From Defluviitaleaceae bacterium (GTDB lineage: Bacteria; Bacillota; Clostridia; Lachnospirales; WQUN01): 46,353 nucleotides of DNA. The translations under genes were made by a program, and so were the position numbers. The notes beneath the pieces are model-generated. The model was not told the origin of the DNA. It worked only from the letters and a program-made list of their open reading frames with translations, and searched no databases. The stretch spans positions 1 to 46,353 of the forward strand of contig WQVD01000024.1 of assembly GCA_009781755.1 (NCBI GenBank). The letters run 5' to 3'. This document shows, one piece after another, positions 1-9,228 of the stretch. Within the stretch, counting starts at the first letter, position 1. Each line of letters opens with the position of its first letter.

Positions 1-1
1 C

Positions 2-1294
2 TCGCCCGCAACGCTAACACTACGCGACCAAGGAACGATGGTAAGGCCGGGTTATGTGCTTGTGGGTTGGATCAATGAATGGGGGAATACCTATCCTCCG
101 GGCTTTACATGGTTTGATATGCGTGTCGGTACGTTTACCTTTGATGCGGTATGGGCGCCGATATCTAACTCGCCGCCCGGTACAGTTACGATTGTATACC
201 GCAACCATGGGCATACAGGCGGTAATGTACCCGCACCGCAAGTGCATAATGTGCCGGCAACAATAACATTGAGTGGCCCCGGCAACATGACCGGGGGGCA
301 GTCCAACCGATTGGGTGGTGCTGCAGCACTGGATGGGCATACACTGTACCAAGGCGGTATAATGCTGGATGATATACATGTATTTGACCCATCGAGTAAC
401 CTAGTGCGCCCCGGATATGTATTCCGCGGATGGAGAGATTCCCGAGGTAATCTATTGCAAGCTGGACATACGTGGATGCAGCGGCACGACGGCAGAATAT
501 ATTTGGATGCCGAATGGCAGCGGAATTGTTGTGACATGCCAAGTTTTGTATTCGTACTGCCGCAAGGAGATACGACGAGATGCTCATGCAACGGCAACAA
601 TATAGCCGGGTGTGAGTGGTTTATCCGAATGCGCCACCAACAGTGCACGAACTGCCTTTATATGCCTGTTGAGCAAGTGGTGTTTAGGTCGCTGCCGGCG
701 TGCTTTTATGTTTTTTATGGGGAATTAAATTGGACATGGCCGGTGCCTGATTCGCATATGATTTCATCTGGTTTTAGAGTAGTTGCTGGCCGCCCAGGGG
801 GAGATATCCATACGGGTTTGGATATTGTAAATGAAGATGGAAGTGCTTTAAGAGGGCGTCCAGTGCTGGCTGCGCATAGTGGCGAAGTTATATTTAGAGG
901 GTGGACGGGTGGATGGCCTATCGTTAACAGCGATGGCGGTGGATATGGAATAAAAATTCGCTCTACAATACGAAATCATAATAAACCTGCACCTGATAAC
1001 GATTTTATTGTAACTAGATATTTGCATTTACAAAGAATGGATGTGAATGTGGGTGATATTGTACAGCAAGGTATGCAAATAGGAACGGTTGGAGAATCAG
1101 GGCTTGTTCTTCAATTTTGTCCAATTACTGGAGATCAATTAACATTCCGAGTTCATTTACATTTTGATGTAAATGGTCGAAATTTAATGAATATAACGCA
1201 TGCGAATGCGCTCAACCCTTTTAGATTTTTTCCATCACCGCCGTTTGTATTTAAAGCGCGGAGCAATTCTTCATACCATTTAAATAGGTTTTAA
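2..1294 (+). CDS. InlB-type repeat protein with C-terminal M23 peptidase domain (5' end outside window)
   Basis: The reading frame is open from base 2, so the gene begins upstream; the ATG at 38 lies inside a repeat and is not the start. Two InlB-B/Listeria-Bacteroides-type repeats are visible, each with the core VRPGY(V)xxGW followed by a W at its end (about 2-155 and 360-520). A Cys-rich stretch follows, then a peptidase M23 (LytM-like, zinc endopeptidase) domain. Its metal ligands are HTGLD (His codon at 809) and the HLH pair (codons at 1154 and 1160). M23 enzymes cut peptidoglycan cross-links; with the repeats this suggests a secreted cell-wall hydrolase. DNA encoding the repeats is GC-rich while the peptidase part is clearly AT-rich, like the next gene. 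The stop is 16 nt before a lipoprotein gene, so the two are probably cotranscribed. Family assignment is firm, physiological role inferred. Confidence 0.85.
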   Translation, partial: SPATLTLRDQGTMVRPGYVLVGWINEWGNTYPPGFTWFDMRVGTFTFDAVWAPISNSPPGTVTIVYRNHGHTGGNVPAPQVHNVPATITLSGPGNMTGGQSNRLGGAAALDGHTLYQGGIMLDDIHVFDPSSNLVRPGYVFRGWRDSRGNLLQAGHTWMQRHDGRIYLDAEWQRNCCDMPSFVFVLPQGDTTRCSCNGNNIAGCEWFIRMRHQQCTNCLYMPVEQVVFRSLPACFYVFYGELNWTWPVPDSHMISSGFRVVAGRPGGDIHTGLDIVNEDGSALRGRPVLAAHSGEVIFRGWTGGWPIVNSDGGGYGIKIRSTIRNHNKPAPDNDFIVTRYLHLQRMDVNVGDIVQQGMQIGTVGESGLVLQFCPITGDQLTFRVHLHFDVNGRNLMNITHANALNPFRFFPSPPFVFKARSNSSYHLNRF

Positions 1295-1310
1295 TTATAG
1301 GGAGGATATT

Positions 1311-2303
1311 ATGAATAAAAAGTGTGCAGGTGTATTGTTAATTGTTTTTACAATTATTACATTGTTAATATCATTAAATGCATGCGGTTACAACGTTGAA
1401 GAAAATAATGTAAATATAAATGTTGTTTTAAATGACGGTGAATACAATGACATTAATGATAATATTGAAGTTGACGATTTATATGAAAGTGCTTGTGAAG
1501 TTGAAGGTGATGCAATTTATGATCACATTTTGACTAATGATTCATATAGGATCAATAATGAAATTGAAATCAATAACGCAAATATGGACATTGTTTTAAC
1601 TGTGTATGACCAATATGCACTTGATGCTAATGTTTTCATAGGAGATTCTACAAAAAATGACCAGTCATCTTACGGTGAAATAGGGGGTGATAGTGCTTTG
1701 TTTTATTTCCGTGTTTTTGGTGTTGATTTTCATTGGATAAGTGGGATATTTATTGATCATGTAAGTTTCGATGCATTTGAAGGATACCTTGACGTTCTAA
1801 GAACATATCGCCGTATGAACCCATTATCCGACAGAGAGTTTGCTTTGCGTGATTTTTTCATGTTTTTTGAGTTGTCAAAGCATGATGTTATATCAATCTT
1901 AGAAGATTTTTGGGGTAAGTCGATGGATGAAATGGATGCGCTTATTGCGGATGCGCGTGAAGTTGTACGCACATCGCCGCAACCAGGCGCAGAACCATGG
2001 GAACGTGTTGCTTGGGCACACCACCGGTTTAGTTCATGTGATTTAACAGCATTATTTTCTAATGATGTGACAAAAATGTGGGCGGCATTTCCTGGTGAGG
2101 GTATTTATTACAACGGTCAAGCATTTTCACCACAATGGATAATGCAAAATATGTATGAAGCAATTGTTGAACGGCAGCTTCCACTTGAAGAAATAGAACG
2201 GGTTTTCAATATAATTAACCAAGCCGGATTTGCAACAGAATATTTTCCTGAACTAACTTCTGCCATGGAAATATTTATAGAAGAATCGGAAAGCAGGAGA
2301 TAA
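1311..2303 (+). CDS. putative lipoprotein of unknown function
   Basis: A 330-aa protein with a classical lipoprotein signal: MNKK, a hydrophobic stretch and a lipobox LNAC near residue 25, so it should be anchored to the outer face of the membrane. The mature part is acidic and Asn/Asp-rich at its N-terminus, then mostly helical with no domain I recognise. The start is fixed by a strong GGGAGG site 7-8 nt upstream. The gene is AT-rich and sits 16 nt after the M23 peptidase gene, so it may serve the same cell-wall process. That link is inference from position only. Confidence 0.75.
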   Translation: MNKKCAGVLLIVFTIITLLISLNACGYNVEENNVNINVVLNDGEYNDINDNIEVDDLYESACEVEGDAIYDHILTNDSYRINNEIEINNANMDIVLTVYDQYALDANVFIGDSTKNDQSSYGEIGGDSALFYFRVFGVDFHWISGIFIDHVSFDAFEGYLDVLRTYRRMNPLSDREFALRDFFMFFELSKHDVISILEDFWGKSMDEMDALIADAREVVRTSPQPGAEPWERVAWAHHRFSSCDLTALFSNDVTKMWAAFPGEGIYYNGQAFSPQWIMQNMYEAIVERQLPLEEIERVFNIINQAGFATEYFPELTSAMEIFIEESESRR

Positions 2304-2359
2304 ATTTTGTAATGAATATAGAGCAAGCCGTGTTTGATGAATTGCTTCCCATGGAAGAG

Positions 2360-4420
2360 TTAGCGGTTAGATAACACCATAACGTCGTAGGGTTGCAATT
2401 TAATTTCACCTTCGTTCAACTCAATGCCGGATATTAAATCCGGCATTTTGTTTGCAAGCGTGATGATCTGCGCTTCTTCGGTGTAATTCATGACGAAATG
2501 GTATGTGGCGTTGTTGCCGTGGCGGGTTTGTACGGACACGCCGGGTGGGGTTTGTATGGACGGTTGGGTGATTTGGTTTTCTTTGATTAGTTGGTTGTAA
2601 AAATCTTGCAAAAAGTCTTCCCCGGTGCGCGCGGCGATGAAGTAGGCCGCGCCTTTTTTATTGGCCGCGTCTGTATAGCGGACGGTGATGGCCGGGCTGT
2701 TGGCGTAGAAGTCGGACGTGTAGGTGCTTAGGATTTCTACGTTTGCGTCGTTGGTGGGTTGGATTATGGCGCAATAGTCTAGGGCTTCGTATTCTTTGCC
2801 GTTGTAGCAGACGCCGTTGCGTTGGCTGGGATATAGGGTGTCGGTTTCGGTGATACGGATGCCGAAGGTGTCGCGCAGAATGGGTGCGCCTTCGTCTAAG
2901 TACATAAGGTCATTTTCATCGGCAAGGGCGGAAATATAGGTCATCACCAGCGTGCCGCCGTTTTGTGTGAAGGTTTGTAATTGGCGCATGGTTTTTTCTC
3001 GCATCAGGTACAACATGGGTACGACGACAATTTTGTAGCGCGTTAGGTCGGCGCATTTGTCGGGTGTGATGACGTCTACGGGCACGTTGGCTTGCCAGAA
3101 GGCTTTGTGATGTGTGTGTACGGTTTGGCTGTATTTTTTGGATTGGCGGCTAAAGCCTTCGGCGTTGTCGAGTGCCCAGTGGCTTTCGGTATCGAAGAGG
3201 ACGGCGACTTGCGCATGGGTGCGGCTGTCTGCAATTTCGCTTAGGTTTTCCAGCATTTGGCCCACTTCGGCTACATCGCAGAAGACGCGGTTGTCGGGCG
3301 AATTGTCGTGGTCGATGACCGCGCCGTGGAGCTTCTCGGTTGAGCCGCGGGATTTGCGCCATTGGAAGTACATAATGGCATCGGCACCGTGCGCCAAGCA
3401 TGCCACGGTGGAGAGCTTGTGCATACCCGGCCGCTTGGCGCGGTTGACGGGTTGCCAGTTAACCATGCTGGGTGTGGATTCGAGGATGTAAAAGGGCGCA
3501 TCCTTGAGCGCACGGAAATAGTCGTTCAGGAACGCCAGCTTAGACGCGAGGTGCGCCGTGGATTCATAATCATTGTGCCACGGCGGGTACGCATCCCAGG
3601 AAACCACGTCAATTTCCCGCGCGAAGGGGGCGTAATCGAAGCCCGTAAACGGCGCGACATTGGGGAAATCCGCCATGAAATTGTTGGTGACGGGCACATC
3701 GGGCGTAATGACGCGGATGTCCTTAATCTCGTGCCGATAAAAGTCCAGCGTTTGGTGCGTGACAAACCGCTTCCAGTCCAAATTGAGGCCATGTATCCAA
3801 CCCTCGCCAATATCCGTAGGCGATTCAAGCTGGTCAAAATCATTAAACGTATGGCTCCAAAACGCTGCCCAGTAAGCCGCATTGAGCGCATCAATCGTGC
3901 CATACTTCTCGCGCAGCCACCTGCGGAAATTGTCCTGACAAAGCAAACAATGGCACTCGCCGCTGTATTCGTTAGATATATGCCACATGAAAAGCGCAGG
4001 GTGATCCTTATACCGCTCCGCCAATTTTCGATTAATAATCCCGACCTTCTCGCGATAAACAGGCGAAGAAAAACAATGATTGTGCCGCCCGCCGTGCAGC
4101 ATCTTCTGCCGCCGATGATCCGTCCGATTCACTTCCGGATACTTCTGCGATAACCAAGCCGGCCGCGCGCCCGAAGGCGTAGCCAATATCACCCGTCCGC
4201 CGATGCCATAAATATCATCCAAAATCTTGTCCAGCCACCCAAATGTAAACTCGCCCTCACGCGGCTCCAACGCCGCCCAAGCAAAAATGCCAACGCTAAA
4301 AGCATTGGCGCGTGTTTGCTTCATATATTTCAAATCATCCGACAATATTTCCGGATAGGCCAACCATTGGTCGGGGTTATAATCGCCGCCATGTAGCAGT
4401 GTGTTATTTCTATGTACCAT
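2360..4420 (-). CDS. GH42 beta-galactosidase
   Basis: A 686-aa glycoside hydrolase family 42 protein, which hydrolyses terminal beta-D-galactosides. It starts with the family-typical HGGDYNPDQW. The acid/base is Glu151 in HISNEYSGE and the nucleophile is Glu314 in YILESTPS. Cys116 and the Cys156/158/161 cluster (GECHCLLC) match the zinc site of many GH42 enzymes. The TIM barrel is followed by the trimerisation domain (from about residue 395) and a short C-terminal beta domain. Length is normal for the family and no signal peptide is present, so it is cytoplasmic. A GGGAGG site precedes the ATG. No sugar transporter or regulator is adjacent, so substrate uptake must be encoded elsewhere; the true substrate could be a plant or host oligosaccharide. 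Confidence 0.93.
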   Translation of the reverse strand: MVHRNNTLLHGGDYNPDQWLAYPEILSDDLKYMKQTRANAFSVGIFAWAALEPREGEFTFGWLDKILDDIYGIGGRVILATPSGARPAWLSQKYPEVNRTDHRRQKMLHGGRHNHCFSSPVYREKVGIINRKLAERYKDHPALFMWHISNEYSGECHCLLCQDNFRRWLREKYGTIDALNAAYWAAFWSHTFNDFDQLESPTDIGEGWIHGLNLDWKRFVTHQTLDFYRHEIKDIRVITPDVPVTNNFMADFPNVAPFTGFDYAPFAREIDVVSWDAYPPWHNDYESTAHLASKLAFLNDYFRALKDAPFYILESTPSMVNWQPVNRAKRPGMHKLSTVACLAHGADAIMYFQWRKSRGSTEKLHGAVIDHDNSPDNRVFCDVAEVGQMLENLSEIADSRTHAQVAVLFDTESHWALDNAEGFSRQSKKYSQTVHTHHKAFWQANVPVDVITPDKCADLTRYKIVVVPMLYLMREKTMRQLQTFTQNGGTLVMTYISALADENDLMYLDEGAPILRDTFGIRITETDTLYPSQRNGVCYNGKEYEALDYCAIIQPTNDANVEILSTYTSDFYANSPAITVRYTDAANKKGAAYFIAARTGEDFLQDFYNQLIKENQITQPSIQTPPGVSVQTRHGNNATYHFVMNYTEEAQIITLANKMPDLISGIELNEGEIKLQPYDVMVLSNR

Positions 4421-4458
4421 TTTAACGCCTCCCGCGCGGATGGTGCTGTAATGGCGTT

Positions 4459-4487
4459 ATAATGGCCAATGCGTTGGGATTGGTCAA
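4459..4487 (-). promoter_or_regulatory. possible promoter of the GH42 gene
   Basis: On the minus strand TTGACC (4487-4482) and CATTAT (4464-4459) are separated by 17 nt, about 40 nt before the GH42 start codon. The -35 is near consensus and the -10 matches 4 of 6 positions. Confidence 0.45.
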
Positions 4488-4503
4488 GGGGGGTGGGCGG
4501 CTA

Positions 4504-4813
4504 AGATCAAAAGATTAAGTTCAAAAGATTAAAGACCCTGGGCGCTGCCAAATAAGGCTTTAGCCGGCACCCAGACCCGCGAGGGAACGCGTCCCCTCGA
4601 CCCCGCTTGGCTTCGCGAGGCCCAGATTATTGGCTGGTGCAAATTTTCAGTTGGTCGCAAATTGCGACCAACTGATTTTATATCCTAGCCATGATTGAGA
4701 GGGGGTACCGGCTAACGCCTTATTTGGCGACGCCCACAGCGCGGGGTCAAGGGGGAACGGTTCCCTCTTGCGGGGTCTGGGGCAGCGTCCCCAGGGTCTT
4801 AATCTTTTGATCT
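4504..4813. repeat. nested inverted-repeat block between spoIVB and the GH42 gene
   Basis: This 415-nt intergenic region is filled by two inverted copies of a GC-rich element. Each outer edge carries AGATCAAAAGATTAAG, followed inward by GACCCTGGG..GCTGCC and (C)AGACCC(C)GC and then GACCCCGC. Left copy 4504-4606, right copy 4741-4813. A second motif, AAATAAGGCnTTAGCC, also occurs inverted at 4550-4570 and 4705-4725. A separate perfect 29-bp palindrome lies close to the centre (4647-4675). The whole block could form a large cruciform or RNA hairpin. Related copies lie at 13507-13580 and 33316-33650. Confidence 0.8.
4647..4675. repeat. CAA-A-TTG palindrome, copy 1
   Basis: A perfect inverted repeat of half-site TCAGTTGGTCGCAA around one central A. 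It belongs to a dispersed family with five further copies in this window (5121, 15293, 24561, 24593, 40152). Confidence 0.85.
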
Positions 4814-4835
4814 GCGCCGCGATCTGCGTCGCGCC

Positions 4836-5894
4836 TTAGTCACACATCCCGTGCCCCAACATATTTTCAATAAAAATCGCATAACCCCGCGCTGGGTCTT
4901 GTACGAATACGTGTGTTACAGCGCCTATGATGTGGCCGTTTTGTAATATCGGACTGCCGCTCATGCCTTGTACGATGCCGCCGGTGGCTTCTAGCAGCGC
5001 TGGGTCGGTGATGCGGATGACCATACCCTTGGTCTCTTCAGTAGCGAAGCGGTTGACGTTTTCGATTATGATGTCGAATTCTTGTACGCGGTTGTCTACA
5101 GCGTTGGTTAGTAGCGTGGCTGAACCGGTCGTAATTTGCGACCGATTGGCGGTGGGTAGCGCGGCGGGTAGGTCGGGTAGGGCGGCGGGTTCCATTTGGC
5201 CGAAAATGCCACCGGAGGTGTTGGCGGTTACGGTGCCTAGGGTGCGGTTTTGTTGGACGGAGCCTTCGAGTTCGCCGGGTGCGCCGCGCTCGCCGCGTTT
5301 GACGGATGTGATGGTGGACAGCATGACAGAGCCATCGCGCACACCCATGAGGAGCTTGGTGTCTACGTCCATGATGCCATGACCGAGCGCACCGAATTGA
5401 TGGGTTTGCGGGTCGTAGAAAGTAAGGGTACCGATGCCCTTGGTGGAATCACGCACCCATATGCCAATGCGTCGCACGCCGTCCTTTTTGGCGGCAGCGG
5501 GCGTGATTTCGATGGTGAATTCTTCTTCGTCGCGTAGGACGAGCAGGATGACGGGCGCGTCAGATTGTGCGACGCGCTCGGACAGGAATTCCTTGGATGT
5601 AATTTCTTCGTTGTTGATGCGCAGTATGAGATCTCCCGCGTGTAGAAGGCCTTCGGACGGCCTGTGGGTTTGGCCGTCTTCCCCAGCGAAATCTCCTGTA
5701 CCCAAGACCATGACACCGTGTGTGTTGATGCGCACACCCACGGTCATGCCCATGGGTACTAAGTACGTGGTGGGTGCCTCGCCCGTTAATGCGCCACGCC
5801 CAAAAACAGGCAGGCCTTGATCGCCATTGCCCGCCATGTAACCTATACATAAAGATAAAACCAGTAAAACCGTTAAAAAATAAGTACGTCGCAT
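4836..5894 (-). CDS. spoIVB: SpoIVB serine peptidase (stage IV sporulation)
   Basis: A 352-aa protein of peptidase family S55. In sporulating Firmicutes SpoIVB is made in the forespore, crosses to the intermembrane space and cleaves SpoIVFA, which triggers pro-sigma-K processing in the mother cell. A signal/anchor helix occupies residues 3-20, a PDZ domain about 45-135 (with the GLLHAGDLI strand), and the S55 domain the rest. Catalytic candidates are His172 in GALGHG, the nearby Asp176/178, and Ser312 in GMSGSP. I chose the ATG at 5894, which has a GGGGG site 7-8 nt upstream, over a longer frame reaching 6107 that would run into the divergent gene. It ends before the repeat block and carries a dispersed palindrome in frame at 5121-5149. 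It implies an endospore-forming host. Confidence 0.92.
   Translation of the reverse strand: MRRTYFLTVLLVLSLCIGYMAGNGDQGLPVFGRGALTGEAPTTYLVPMGMTVGVRINTHGVMVLGTGDFAGEDGQTHRPSEGLLHAGDLILRINNEEITSKEFLSERVAQSDAPVILLVLRDEEEFTIEITPAAAKKDGVRRIGIWVRDSTKGIGTLTFYDPQTHQFGALGHGIMDVDTKLLMGVRDGSVMLSTITSVKRGERGAPGELEGSVQQNRTLGTVTANTSGGIFGQMEPAALPDLPAALPTANRSQITTGSATLLTNAVDNRVQEFDIIIENVNRFATEETKGMVIRITDPALLEATGGIVQGMSGSPILQNGHIIGAVTHVFVQDPARGYAIFIENMLGHGMCD
5121..5149. repeat. CAA-T-TTG palindrome, copy 2 (inside spoIVB)
   Basis: An imperfect copy of the dispersed palindrome (about 10 of 14 arm positions pair, differences mostly C/T). It lies within spoIVB and is translated as part of the loop around residues 249-258. 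Confidence 0.5.
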
Positions 5895-6017
5895 ATTTTC
5901 GCGCCCCCTTTTACTTGAGCGATGTAATTCGCTTGTTGTAGCATCGCCCGGAAAAGTTCGCGCTATACTTGGTAAAAATGGTATACTGCAATCAAATTGC
6001 AACAAAGGGAGCGCATG

Positions 6018-7667
6018 ATGGCTACAATTACTTGCAAAATCAACGGTCAAGCCGTATTGGTAGAACGTGGCACCACGTTGTTGGAATTGTCCGCCAAATT
6101 TGCGCACGTATATAAATGGCCTATTTTATCCGCAAAAGTGGACAACGAATTGCAAGATTTGTCACGTAAGTTGCTGTATGATGCAACGGTGGAGTTCTTG
6201 GATCTATCCGACCCCAACGGTTTCCGCACGTACCAGCGCAGTTGTACGATGCTGCTTATTTATGCTGCCAAAGCCGTGCTGGGCAAGAAAACCCGCGTCA
6301 TCGTGGCGCATTCAATTAACAAGAATTATTCCTGCGAAATCCCCGACCATGAAATTACCGATGATCTGTTGGCGCAAATCGATGCCAAAATGCGCGAGGC
6401 TGTGGCGGCCAATTGGCCCATCACCAAAGCCACGCTGCCCAAGGAAGAAGCGCTGCATATCGCCGATGCGTTGGGGCTGGAAGACAAAATCCGCATACTC
6501 AAATACCGCCACAACTTGACCGTCAGCTTTTATCACTTCGATTGGATGTACAATTATTTGTACGGCGAAATGGCACCCAATACAGGCTGCTTGACGCATT
6601 TCAAACTAGTACGCCGCCCAGCGGGTTTTATGTTGCAATTTCCTAATATCGGGTTGGATTACGCCTTCGCGGACATCAGCAAGGAGACGAAAGTCGCGGA
6701 AGTCTTTGCCGAGGCCAAGCAATGGGCGCGTATCCTCAAGGCCGACACTGTAGGTGCACTCAACGACAAAATCTGTGCCCTGGGCAACGGCGAAATCATC
6801 CGCGTGACCGAGGCGTTGCACGAGAAGAAAATCGCCCTGTTGGCCGACCGCATCATGCAGGAAAATCGCCATATCGTATTCATCGCGGGGCCGTCATCGT
6901 CGGGCAAGACGACTTTTGCCACGCGTTTGGCCATCCAATTGCGCGTGAATGGGGTCGTTCCGTACACCATCGGCTTGGATAATTATTATATTGACCGCGA
7001 ATTTTGCCCGCGCGACGCGGACGGCAACTTCGACTTTGAAACCATCGACGCTATCGACACCGCGCAAATCAACACAGACCTAAACGCGCTACTGGCGGGT
7101 CAACGGGTGCAAATCCCCACGTTCAACTTTCTCACCGGCAAGCGCGAATACAAAGGCCGCTTCATTCAATTATCCCCCAACGACGTGCTGGTCGTAGAAG
7201 GCATCCACGGTCTAAACGAACGCGTAAACGAAGCCATTACTGATACGGAAAAATTCAAGATTTTCATTTCGCCCATGACGCAAATTAACATCGACGACCA
7301 CAACCGCATCCCCACCACGGACACGCGGCTGGTGCGGCGTATGGTACGCGATTATCAATACAGAGGTGCAAGCGCGGCGCAAACCATCGGCATGTGGCCA
7401 TCGGTGTTGCGCGGCGAGGCAAAATATATCTTCCCATACCAAGAACACGCCGATGCGTTCTTTAATTCCGCGCTGGTATACGAAATGTGCGTACTCAAGC
7501 AATATGCCGAACCCATGCTGTACAACTTGCAACCGTCTGACGCGGAATATACCGAAGCACGCCGCTTGATCCGTTTCCTGTCCGCGTTCCTAGGCATGCC
7601 CGGCGAGAACATCCCCGCCAACTCAATATTGCGTGAGTTTATCGGGGGTAGTTGCTTCTCGCATTAG
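6018..7667 (+). CDS. TGS domain / uridine-kinase-like nucleoside kinase
   Basis: About 549 aa. The N-terminus (1-70) is a TGS-like ubiquitin fold and residues about 80-230 resemble the second additional domain of threonyl-tRNA synthetase. The C-terminal half is a phosphoribulokinase/uridine-kinase P-loop domain with GPSSSGKTT at 291-299. This architecture is common in Clostridia and annotated as nucleoside or uridine kinase; the exact substrate is not established. The ATG at 6018 has AAAGGGAG 6 nt upstream; an ATG at 6015 is an alternative. TATACT at 5982-5987 may be the -10 of its promoter, in the divergent region with spoIVB. It heads an operon with DUF1461, DUF2953 and gerW (gap of 14 nt, then overlaps). 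Confidence 0.85.
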   Translation: MATITCKINGQAVLVERGTTLLELSAKFAHVYKWPILSAKVDNELQDLSRKLLYDATVEFLDLSDPNGFRTYQRSCTMLLIYAAKAVLGKKTRVIVAHSINKNYSCEIPDHEITDDLLAQIDAKMREAVAANWPITKATLPKEEALHIADALGLEDKIRILKYRHNLTVSFYHFDWMYNYLYGEMAPNTGCLTHFKLVRRPAGFMLQFPNIGLDYAFADISKETKVAEVFAEAKQWARILKADTVGALNDKICALGNGEIIRVTEALHEKKIALLADRIMQENRHIVFIAGPSSSGKTTFATRLAIQLRVNGVVPYTIGLDNYYIDREFCPRDADGNFDFETIDAIDTAQINTDLNALLAGQRVQIPTFNFLTGKREYKGRFIQLSPNDVLVVEGIHGLNERVNEAITDTEKFKIFISPMTQINIDDHNRIPTTDTRLVRRMVRDYQYRGASAAQTIGMWPSVLRGEAKYIFPYQEHADAFFNSALVYEMCVLKQYAEPMLYNLQPSDAEYTEARRLIRFLSAFLGMPGENIPANSILREFIGGSCFSH

Positions 7668-7681
7668 AAAGGAAAGACTTC

Positions 7682-8413
7682 ATGCGTTATATTTGCGGAT
7701 ACCTTGCCGCCGTTTTATTGTTGGTGCTGATTTTATGCCAAAGCATAATCGTACCTACTTTTTTCATGCCGTTTTTCCGCTGGCAGTACACGCGGTTGGA
7801 AATTGCCGAGAACATGGAGATGGAATTTGACGAGTTGATGCACGCAACCGAAGAATTGTTAGACTACATGCGCGGGCGGCGCGATGACTTAGCAGGTATC
7901 CGCGCCACCGTAGCGGGCGAACAACGCGGCTCTGCCGAAGAAGGTTACCGCGAGTTTTTCGACAACCGCGAGGAAATCATCCACATGGAGGATGTGCGCG
8001 TGTTGTATGACCGTTTATATTTGGCGCGTAATATATCGTTTTGGGGTTTTTTAGCAATGTTGTGTTTGATGGCGATACGGCGGTACCGCATCGGCTATTG
8101 GCTGGCCAAATGCACGCGCGAAGTGTTTGTGGGTTTTTTGGGCTTGCTAGCATTAACGACGCTGCTCATCGTTCTCAACTTCGACCGTGCATTCGAAGTC
8201 TTTCATCTAATATTGTTCAACAACGATTATTGGTTACTCGACCCGCGCAATTCGCTGTTGATTAACATGGTGCCGATTGGCTTCTTTATGCATATTGCGG
8301 TTTTCATCGGCATTTTGATGGCGGTGGGGCTGGGCGGCATCATTGCCGTGGGATCGGTTTATTTGGCAAAAGAAAAACGCAGGCAAGAAATGGGGCTAAG
8401 CGGCGACCGATGA
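7682..8413 (+). CDS. DUF1461 (TIGR01906) integral membrane protein
   Basis: A 243-aa protein with a membrane helix at about residues 3-27, then an extracytoplasmic region of about 90 residues containing the family-typical EEIIHMEDVRVLYD, and three further helices (about 118-135, 150-172, 198-228). This matches DUF1461/TIGR01906, a Firmicute membrane family of unknown function. The ATG at 7682 has GAAAGGAAAG 5 nt upstream, which decides it over a longer frame from 7652. It follows the kinase gene by 14 nt and overlaps DUF2953 by ATGA. Confidence 0.8.
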   Translation: MRYICGYLAAVLLLVLILCQSIIVPTFFMPFFRWQYTRLEIAENMEMEFDELMHATEELLDYMRGRRDDLAGIRATVAGEQRGSAEEGYREFFDNREEIIHMEDVRVLYDRLYLARNISFWGFLAMLCLMAIRRYRIGYWLAKCTREVFVGFLGLLALTTLLIVLNFDRAFEVFHLILFNNDYWLLDPRNSLLINMVPIGFFMHIAVFIGILMAVGLGGIIAVGSVYLAKEKRRQEMGLSGDR

Positions 8414-9228
8414 AACTGTGGAAGAAAATCTTGCTGGGCATTTTGCTTGGCATTTTAATTATCCTGTTGTCGCCGCTGATTTTGCTGTTGGTGTTTACGC
8501 CGTTGCGTTACGCCGTGGTGGCCAGGGTGGGGGACGGCACGGTCGTGCGGGTCAAGGCCAGTTACTTGTTCCGGGCGTTGACGGTGCGCTTTTTGTACCG
8601 CGGGGGCGAGGTGATATCACAAATGCGCATCTTCGGCATACGCGTAGGCGGCGGCCGCACTAAGATATCGGCTGATATGGTGAAGCCAAAACCCCATAAA
8701 TCGGAAGACGCAATGCCCATTGCAAAAAACGAACCCGCAAATGAATTCGCAGAAGAGCCCACAGAAGAACCCGCCGAAATGGAATCCCCCGACGACCCCA
8801 TCGATGAAACGCCCGAAACCGAGAGCGAAAAATCCAGCCCCAGTGCATGGCACAAACTGCGCCGCATCTTGACATACCCGGAGCTTAAAATTATCATTGG
8901 CTTGGTTTTGACCTGTTTAAAGCGATTTTTGCGCGTGTTATTGCCCAAGCGGTTTGACATAGTGGGGCTGGTCGGTTTTGACGACCCGGCGACCACGGGC
9001 ATGGCATTGGGCGCGTATGAAAGCATCGTAGGCATGTTAAATCTGCGGCAGCGCATACGCCTGGCGGCAGATTTCACCAAACCCGGCGTGCGCTTGAAAA
9101 TTTCTGCCGGCGGCGGCATCAGTGCCGCACGTATGTTACGTCCATTAATTTCACTATATATGAAGAAACCTGTGCGCAGGTTTATCAAATTCCTAAGGAA
9201 AGGTGATTTGCATGAGCAGTCCAATTAA
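8410..9228 (+). CDS. DUF2953 membrane-anchored protein (gerW partner)
   Basis: A 272-aa protein with an N-terminal membrane helix (about 5-30), an acidic Glu/Pro linker (about 95-150) and a C-terminal domain ending in basic residues. DUF2953 proteins (YtfI-type) are regularly encoded directly upstream of gerW/ytfJ in spore formers, as here, where gerW starts inside this gene (17-nt overlap). The start ATG overlaps the stop of the DUF1461 gene (ATGA), implying translational coupling. Function is unknown; a role in sporulation or germination is inferred from the neighbour. Confidence 0.78.
   Translation: MKLWKKILLGILLGILIILLSPLILLLVFTPLRYAVVARVGDGTVVRVKASYLFRALTVRFLYRGGEVISQMRIFGIRVGGGRTKISADMVKPKPHKSEDAMPIAKNEPANEFAEEPTEEPAEMESPDDPIDETPETESEKSSPSAWHKLRRILTYPELKIIIGLVLTCLKRFLRVLLPKRFDIVGLVGFDDPATTGMALGAYESIVGMLNLRQRIRLAADFTKPGVRLKISAGGGISAARMLRPLISLYMKKPVRRFIKFLRKGDLHEQSN

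Noticed and set aside
2312-2374. 20-codon frame after the lipoprotein gene
   Set aside because: Very short, lacks a ribosome-binding site and runs into the 3' end of the GH42 gene.
3362-4153. 263-aa plus-strand frame inside the GH42 gene
   Set aside because: Antisense to a fully recognisable glycosidase; no ribosome-binding site and no domain.
5895-6107. Extension of spoIVB to 6107
   Set aside because: It would overlap the start of the divergent kinase gene, has no ribosome-binding site, and the signal peptide begins at the 5894 start.
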